Positions 58,823-64,000 of a stretch of DNA of 64,000 nucleotides are shown in pieces. Made by a program: the position numbers and the translations under genes. Source of the stretch: Streptococcus sp. 'caviae' (lineage in GTDB: Bacteria; Bacillota; Bacilli; Lactobacillales; Streptococcaceae); the NCBI RefSeq assembly GCF_001937065.1, contig NZ_MOWR01000002.1, positions 124,001 to 188,000 of the forward strand. Reading direction: 5' to 3'. Numbering within the stretch: position 1 is the first letter of the stretch; each line of letters opens with the position of its first letter. Under the pieces are notes generated by a model that was not told where the DNA came from, did no database searches, and saw only the letters and a program-made list of their open reading frames with translations.

Positions 58823-60982
58823 TCAGATCACACAGCTTTCACATTGATTTGAGCCGATTTCATCGCCGTCATCAGTGAAGGTACGGATATAGTAAATAGA
58901 CTTGATCCCCTTGTTAAAGGCGTAGTTGCGAAGGATGGACAGATCGCGGGTTGTTTGTTTGCTTTCTATTTTCCATTCGTAGAGGCCCTGAGGAATATCA
59001 CTGCGCATAAAGAGTGTGAGCGATAGACCTTGGTCGACATGCTCGGTCGCAGCCGCATAGACATCAATAACCTTGCGCATATCCATATCGTAAGCAGATG
59101 TGTAATAAGGAATGGTATCCGTTGACAAACCAGCTGCAGGATAGTAAATCTTACCGATTTTCTTTTCTTGGCGTTCCTCGATACGCTGCGTAATTGGATG
59201 AATAGAAGCAGACACATCATTGATATAGGAAATAGATCCGTTTGGAGCCACGGCTAAGCGGTTTTGATGGTAAAGTCCGTCTTTCATAACAGCTTGGCGC
59301 AGAGCCTGCCAGTCAGCAGCCTGAGGAATGAAGTGATCTTTGAAAAGTTCCTTGACAAGATCAGATTTCGGCACGAATTGGCCGGTGACATACTTATCAA
59401 AGTAAGAGCCATCAGCGTATTTTGAGTTTTCAAAACCAACAAAGGTCTCCTGCCGCTCACGGGCAATATTGTTTGATTCTACCAAAGTCCAGTAATTCAT
59501 GAGCATGAAATAGATATTGGTAAACTCGATAGATTCTGGACTGCCGTATTCGATATGGTTCTGAGCCAAGTAAGAGTGAAGTCCCATGGCACCGAGCCCG
59601 AAAGTGTGGGCTTGGGCATTGCCGTGCTTGATGGTTGGCACAGCTTCAATGCTTGATGAATCCGTGACAAAAGTCAGCGCACGGGTCATGGCTTTGATAG
59701 AACGGCCAAAGTCAGGAGAAGCCATCATATTGACAACATTTGTGGAACCAAGATTGCATGAAATGTCGGTTCCCATTTTGACAAATTCCTGGGCATCGTT
59801 GATTTGGCTTGGGGTCTGAACCTGAAGAATTTCAGAACAGAGATTGGACATGATAATTTTGCCGTCAATCGGATTGGCGCGGTTGGCAGTGTCCACATTG
59901 ACAACGTAGGGATAGCCGGATTCCTGCTGAAGTTTGGAAATTTCCGTTTCTAAATCACGGGCACGAATCTTGGTTTTGATAATGTTGGGATTGGCTGCCA
60001 ATTCATCGTATTTTTCAGTGATATCAATGTAGCTGAAAGGAACACCGTATTCACGTTCAACAGAGTAAGGACTAAAGAGATACATGTCCTGATTCTTGCG
60101 AGCCAGTTCATAAAACTTATCCGGAATGATAACACCGAGAGACAGGGTCTTGACACGAACCTTCTCATCGGCATTTTCCTTTTTAGTAGAAAGAAAGGGG
60201 ATGATATCTGGGTGAAAGACATTGAGGTAAACAACCCCGGCACCTTGGCGCTGCCCCAATTGATTGGAATAAGAGAAGCTGTCTTCAAAGAGCTTCATGA
60301 CAGGAACGACACCGGAAGCTGCTCCGGCAAAACCTTTGATCGGAGCCCCGGCCTCACGCAGATTGCTGAGAGAAATGCCCACACCGCCGCCAATACGGGA
60401 CAATTGCAGAGCTGAATTGATAGAACGGCCGATAGAATTCATGTCATCTGTCACCTGAATGAGGAAACAAGAGACCAATTCACCCCGGCGGCTGCGTCCG
60501 GCATTGAGAAAGCTTGGCGTTGCCGGCTGATAGCGCTGAGCAATCATTTCCATTGCCAGATCGTGTGCCAGCTCTTCATTGCCGTCCGCAAAGTAAAGAG
60601 CGTTAAAGAGAACACGGTCTTCGATATTTTCAAGATAGGCTTCGCCGTCATTCGTTTTGAGAGCATACTGCTGATAGAATTTATAGGCAGCCATAAATGA
60701 TTTAAAGTGAAAATCACAGTCATAAAGAGACTGAGAAAGTTCCTCAATAAATTCAGGTCTGTATTTGGCAATAAAAGCTGATTCAATATAGTCATTTTCA
60801 ATCAGAAAACGAATCTTATCTGTAATGCTGTCAAAGGATTTGGTGTTGGGGCGGACATTTTCAGCAAAGAAAGCGTTCAAAGCTTCCTTGTCCTTGTGAA
60901 GCGGAATCTGTCCGTTGACGGGGCGGTTAATTTCATTGTTGAGGCGGAAGTAAGAGACATCGCCGAGATTTTTAAGACTCAT
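58823..60982 (-). CDS. nrdE: Ribonucleotide reductase class Ib, alpha (large) subunit
   Basis: The 719-residue NrdE reduces ribonucleoside diphosphates. It has the catalytic region with VSCFLIQV (first redox Cys), SNLCSEILQVQ with the radical Cys and Glu, and the mobile C-terminal tail CESCVI that receives electrons from NrdH. The N-terminal ATP cone is short, as in class Ib. It is encoded behind nrdH on the same strand after 388 bases that include a repeat element. Confidence 0.97.
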   Translation of the reverse strand: MSLKNLGDVSYFRLNNEINRPVNGQIPLHKDKEALNAFFAENVRPNTKSFDSITDKIRFLIENDYIESAFIAKYRPEFIEELSQSLYDCDFHFKSFMAAYKFYQQYALKTNDGEAYLENIEDRVLFNALYFADGNEELAHDLAMEMIAQRYQPATPSFLNAGRSRRGELVSCFLIQVTDDMNSIGRSINSALQLSRIGGGVGISLSNLREAGAPIKGFAGAASGVVPVMKLFEDSFSYSNQLGQRQGAGVVYLNVFHPDIIPFLSTKKENADEKVRVKTLSLGVIIPDKFYELARKNQDMYLFSPYSVEREYGVPFSYIDITEKYDELAANPNIIKTKIRARDLETEISKLQQESGYPYVVNVDTANRANPIDGKIIMSNLCSEILQVQTPSQINDAQEFVKMGTDISCNLGSTNVVNMMASPDFGRSIKAMTRALTFVTDSSSIEAVPTIKHGNAQAHTFGLGAMGLHSYLAQNHIEYGSPESIEFTNIYFMLMNYWTLVESNNIARERQETFVGFENSKYADGSYFDKYVTGQFVPKSDLVKELFKDHFIPQAADWQALRQAVMKDGLYHQNRLAVAPNGSISYINDVSASIHPITQRIEERQEKKIGKIYYPAAGLSTDTIPYYTSAYDMDMRKVIDVYAAATEHVDQGLSLTLFMRSDIPQGLYEWKIESKQTTRDLSILRNYAFNKGIKSIYYIRTFTDDGDEIGSNQCESCVI

Positions 60983-61019
60983 CTATAAATTCCTATTCTT
61001 ATATTTCTTAATTTCTTAG

Positions 61020-61290
61020 AAGAGAGAGTGGAACAAAAATATTGCTTCTTTTAACCATTTAAGATATAGCAGTTTGACGCAGTGGTTGGGAGTAAGACTT
61101 GCTGGCTAGCCCAACTTAGTCTTGCCCCTGCACAGTTCATTAGGTGCTTCAGCACCAATGAACCACTGCTGATTGGATATCTAATTCTATGAAGGTTAGT
61201 TCATATCAAATCCTAATCAACTATGCGGAGGTGGGACGACAAAATCAAAATCGTGATTTTATCACGACTTTGATTTTTGTCCACTCTCTT
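61020..61290. repeat. MITE-like intergenic element with terminal inverted repeats
   Basis: About 270 bp lie between AGAGAGTGGAACAAAAAT (61023-61040) and its near inverse ATTTTTGTCCACTCTCT (61273-61289), which differ by one base gap. The right part has a second stem, AAAATCAAAATCGTGAT against ATCACGACTTTGATTTT. There is no reading frame of note. The interior matches the partial copy near 13.9 kb. It lies between nrdH and nrdE. Confidence 0.65.
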
Positions 61291-61370
61291 GCTTTAAGGT
61301 GATTTTTGCTCAGCAGCGGAAACGTTTATGCTGTTCCTTGCAGATGGCTGCTGATTTGATGTTCAAAATA

Positions 61371-61595
61371 TTAGACAAGGGCTTTTAATTTGGCAGGCTG
61401 GAAACCTGAGAAGACCATATCGCCTGCTTCAATAACAGGAGCAGCAGTAAATCCTAAGCTTTTTACGTAGTCAATTTTCTCTGGCTGTTCGTCAATATTA
61501 ATTTCTTCGAAGTCAACATGGTTTTGTTCCAGAAATTTCTTAGTCATCTTGCATTGCATGCAGTTATTTTTTGAAAAAACAGTTATTTTAGCCAT
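61371..61595 (-). CDS. nrdH: NrdH glutaredoxin-like protein
   Basis: The 74-residue thioredoxin-fold protein has the redox pair Cys12-Met-Gln-Cys15 in NNCMQCKMTK and the C-terminal SGFQPAKL typical of NrdH. It reduces the class Ib reductase and is itself reduced by thioredoxin reductase. It is the first gene behind the twin NrdR boxes at 61688-61732. An AGGAGGG ribosome site precedes the start. Confidence 0.95.
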   Translation of the reverse strand: MAKITVFSKNNCMQCKMTKKFLEQNHVDFEEINIDEQPEKIDYVKSLGFTAAPVIEAGDMVFSGFQPAKLKALV

Positions 61596-61687
61596 TTTTC
61601 CCTCCTAAAATTTTTTACTTTTTTACAAGTTGCCCTACTAGCATATCTAAATTTAAGAAAAAAAGCAAGAAAATTTGCTTGAAAAAA

Positions 61688-61732
61688 CACAAAATATAGT
61701 GGGCTTATTATAAAAATCCACAAGATATAGTG
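61688..61732 (-). promoter_or_regulatory. Twin NrdR boxes with the nrdH promoter between them
   Basis: CACAAAATATAGTG (61688-61701) and CACAAGATATAGTG (61719-61732) match the NrdR-box pattern and start exactly 31 bases (three helical turns) apart. Between them a minus-strand TATAAT (61712-61707) gives the -10 box, so bound NrdR would cover the promoter. Confidence 0.92.
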
Positions 61733-61800
61733 TTTTTAGCCCATCTTGACTGTTAACGCAGTATATGTCATATTTTATAACATAAAATGCAAGTTTGTGT

Positions 61801-61829
61801 TTGCTTAATGATTCAGAAAATTGTATAAT
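61801..61829 (+). promoter_or_regulatory. Aconitase promoter with CodY-like box
   Basis: TTGCTT (61801-61806), a 17-base spacer and TATAAT (61824-61829) form the promoter. ATGATTCAGAAAATT (61808-61822) within the spacer matches the CodY consensus AATTTTCWGAAAATT at 12 of 15 positions. Confidence 0.65.
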
Positions 61830-61861
61830 TTTAATTAATTCAGACAAAAAGGAGAGTTATT

Positions 61862-64000
61862 ATGGTTAATTATGCATCGACTTTTTCTCTTAATGAGCAA
61901 AACTACCATTACATTGATTTAGTAAAAGCCTCTAAAGATTATAATGCAGAGCTTGAGAGCCTTCCTTACACTATCAGAATTCTAATTGAAAGTTTATTAA
62001 GGAGATATGACGATTTAGATGTTATAAAACATAACATGGATTCTCTTTTCCATTATGACCCCAATGATCCTCAAGGGGAGGTTCCTTTTAAACCCAGCCG
62101 TGTTATTCTCCAGGATTTTACAGGTGTTCCAGTTGTCGTTGATTTAGCCTCCATGCGCGATGCCATTGTTAAAAATGGCGGCAGCCCTGATTTGATTAAT
62201 CCTGAAATACCGGTGGATCTGGTTATTGATCACAGCGTTCAGGTTGATTTCTTCGGCAGTGAGGAAGCCTTTGAACATAATATTGATTTGGAATTTCAGC
62301 GCAATAATGAACGCTATGAGTTTTTAAAATGGGCTGAAAAATCTTTTGAAAATTACCGGGCGGTACCGCCGGCAACTGGCATCATCCATCAGGTTAATAT
62401 TGAATTTCTCAGCGATGTTATTATTGAAAAAGATGGACTTTTGTATCCGGATTCCATGTTTGGCACGGACAGCCACACAACAATGATAAACGGAATTGGT
62501 GTTCTTGGCTGGGGTGTCGGCGGCATTGAAGCTGAGGCCGCCATGCTGGGAGAAGCCTCCTATTTCCCAGTTCCGGAGGTTATCGGTGTGCGCTTCTACG
62601 GACAGCTCCCTAAAATAGCGACAGCAACAGATTTGGCGCTTAAAGTGACACAGGTTTTGCGCATGGAAAATGTGGTTGGAAAATTTGTGGAATTTTTTGG
62701 TCCCGGATTGGCAGAACTTTCCTTAGCCGACCGGGCAACAGTCGCGAATATGGCGCCGGAATACGGGGCAACCTGCGGTTATTTTCCAATTGATGAGGAA
62801 ACCTTAAATTACATGAGGTTAACCAACCGCTCAAAAGAGCACATTGCTCTGACAGAAGCCTATGCTAAGCGCAACTGCTTATGGCATGACACTAACACAC
62901 TGCCAGCTTATACGAAGATTATCGAAATTGATCTGTCGGCTGTTAAGCCTTCCATTGCGGGACCAAAACGTCCTCAGGATTTGATCGAATTAAGCCGGGC
63001 AAAAGAAGAATTCGAGGCCAGCCTTGTGCGGGAAGCGGGTGTCCGCGGCTTTGGCCTGAGTGAAAGGGAGTTAGATAAAACAGCGGTTGCCCATTTTGAA
63101 GATGAAGATATTGAACTAAAGACCGGACATGTTGCTATTGCGGCCATTACTTCCTGCACCAACACCTCCAATCCCTATGTTCTGATGGCTGCAGGTCTCT
63201 TGGCCAAAAAAGCCGTGGAACGCGGACTCCGTGTGTCTAAGTCAGTTAAAACCTCTCTAGCACCAGGTTCTAAAGTTGTCACGGCCTATCTGAAAAAGAG
63301 CGGCCTACAGTCCTATCTGGATAAATTGGGCTTCCATTTGGTCGGCTACGGCTGCACAACCTGCATCGGCAATTCAGGCAGCCTGCCAGAAGCGGTTGCT
63401 CAAGCCGTTCAAGAAAATGACCTGCTTGTCAGTGCCGTTCTTTCAGGAAACAGAAATTTTGAAGGCCGGGTCAATCCCTTGGTAAAGGCTAACTTTTTAG
63501 CCAGCCCGCCCTTGGTTGTTGCCTATGCTTTGGCCGGCAGCACCGCGATTGATTTGACAAGCGAACCTTTGGGTTACGATAAGGATAATCAGGCGGTCTA
63601 CTTAGAAGATCTGATGCCTGCCAAGGAAGAAGTCATGGCTTATGTTGACAAGTATGTCACTGCTGAGCTTTTTGCCAAAGAGTACGCCCAAGTTTTTTCT
63701 GACAGTCAAAAATGGAATCAGATTCAAACCGAAAGTTCAGCTAATTACCAGTGGAACCAAGCATCGACCTATATCCAAAATCCGCCCTATTTTGAGCATT
63801 TAAACAATTCAGCTGCTGCAGCAGATTTGACGAACTTGAAAGTGCTGGCTAAATTTGGCGATTCGGTCACTACCGATCACATTTCGCCTGCAGGGAATAT
63901 TGCCCGCAACAGCCCGGCCGCCCGTTATTTGGAGGAAAAGGGCGTTGCTTATGCAGATTACAACTCTTACGGCAGCCGGCGTGGCAATCATGAGGTCATG
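61862..64000 (+). CDS. acnA: Aconitate hydratase (3' end outside window)
   Basis: The frame runs from the ATG at 61862 through 713 codons to the window edge; full aconitases of this type have about 890 residues. The three 4Fe-4S cysteines are visible: Cys432 in SCTNTSNP, and Cys498 and Cys501 in [10 protein letters not shown]. Other signatures are [30 protein letters not shown] and [13 protein letters not shown]. It isomerises citrate to isocitrate; in streptococci it feeds 2-oxoglutarate and glutamate synthesis. The symbol citB is also used. AAAGGAG precedes the start. Confidence 0.97.
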   Translation, partial: MVNYASTFSLNEQNYHYIDLVKASKDYNAELESLPYTIRILIESLLRRYDDLDVIKHNMDSLFHYDPNDPQGEVPFKPSRVILQDFTGVPVVVDLASMRDAIVKNGGSPDLINPEIPVDLVIDHSVQVDFFGSEEAFEHNIDLEFQRNNERYEFLKWAEKSFENYRAVPPATGIIHQVNIEFLSDVIIEKDGLLYPDSMFGTDSHTTMINGIGVLGWGVGGIEAEAAMLGEASYFPVPEVIGVRFYGQLPKIATATDLALKVTQVLRMENVVGKFVEFFGPGLAELSLADRATVANMAPEYGATCGYFPIDEETLNYMRLTNRSKEHIALTEAYAKRNCLWHDTNTLPAYTKIIEIDLSAVKPSIAGPKRPQDLIELSRAKEEFEASLVREAGVRGFGLSERELDKTAVAHFEDEDIELKTGHVAIAAITSCTNTSNPYVLMAAGLLAKKAVERGLRVSKSVKTSLAPGSKVVTAYLKKSGLQSYLDKLGFHLVGYGCTTCIGNSGSLPEAVAQAVQENDLLVSAVLSGNRNFEGRVNPLVKANFLASPPLVVAYALAGSTAIDLTSEPLGYDKDNQAVYLEDLMPAKEEVMAYVDKYVTAELFAKEYAQVFSDSQKWNQIQTESSANYQWNQASTYIQNPPYFEHLNNSAAAADLTNLKVLAKFGDSVTTDHISPAGNIARNSPAARYLEEKGVAYADYNSYGSRRGNHEVM

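Noticed and set aside
61653-61847. Minus-strand 64-codon frame upstream of nrdH
   Set aside because: It covers the NrdR boxes and both divergent promoters, so it is regulatory DNA and not a gene.

Overview
The window comes from a low-GC Gram-positive coccus and looks like a Streptococcus of the mutans group. The backbone order queA, VIT1-type transporter, nagB ... coiA, pepF, O-methyltransferase, prsA, alaS, lantibiotic-immunity ABC genes with a two-component system, argCJBD, nrdFEH (opposite strand) and aconitase is the order I recall for Streptococcus mutans. The T-box alaS leader, twin NrdR boxes, a NagR-type dre operator at nagB, a YSIRK signal peptide and SH3_5/Bsp-like wall modules all fit. 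No rRNA, tRNA or CRISPR array was seen.

Layout. (1) 0-11 kb is accessory metabolism. It holds two fumarate-reductase-type flavoproteins (one cut by the window edge), an unknown membrane protein and a small bacteriocin locus. A PucR-type regulator then stands divergent to an operon for a small membrane protein, a thiolase-like enzyme, a DUF35 Zn-ribbon/OB protein, an acyl carrier protein, a phosphate acyltransferase (Ptb) and a butyrate-type kinase (Buk). I infer an ATP-yielding acyl-cleavage pathway, and this is the strongest candidate for an undescribed system. (2) 11-16 kb holds queA, a VIT-family transporter, nagB with a clear dre operator, an alpha/beta hydrolase divergent from a TetR regulator, and an IS3 remnant. 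(3) 16-23.5 kb holds an HrtBA-like ABC exporter, an SDR/AraC/HXXEE trio bracketed by a perfect 31-bp repeat, a LytTR/DUF3021 pair, a CPBP protease and a PanE-like reductase. (4) 23.6-33.3 kb is core: coiA, pepF, a HAD phosphatase, an O-methyltransferase, prsA, a T-box leader, a LURP-one protein, alaS and a DUF554 protein. (5) 33.4-41.1 kb is a cell-envelope stress block: LanFEG with its response regulator and kinase, then a second ABC pair with an Xre regulator, a DUF3169-like protein and a CPBP protease.

(6) 41.2-49.6 kb is biosynthetic: argCJBD behind an ARG-box promoter, then ribD-ribE-ribBA-ribH behind an FMN riboswitch. (7) 49.7-57.2 kb is a CstA-family transporter with a LytS/LytT system. 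The lytS and lytT genes are split by a 3.3-kb insertion carrying a large secreted VanY-type wall hydrolase, and a decayed copy of the lytT start remains beside lytS. (8) 57.6-64 kb holds class Ib ribonucleotide reductase (nrdF, nrdE, nrdH) under twin NrdR boxes, and a divergent aconitase gene that runs off the end.

Links between the genes. The flavoproteins of region 1 need FMN/FAD, which the rib operon supplies under flavin feedback. LytST most likely senses an overflow metabolite such as pyruvate and drives cstA through two direct repeats, with a near-consensus cre site for CcpA at the start point. Aconitase begins the short citrate-to-2-oxoglutarate branch that feeds glutamate and so argCJBD; a CodY-like box sits in its promoter.
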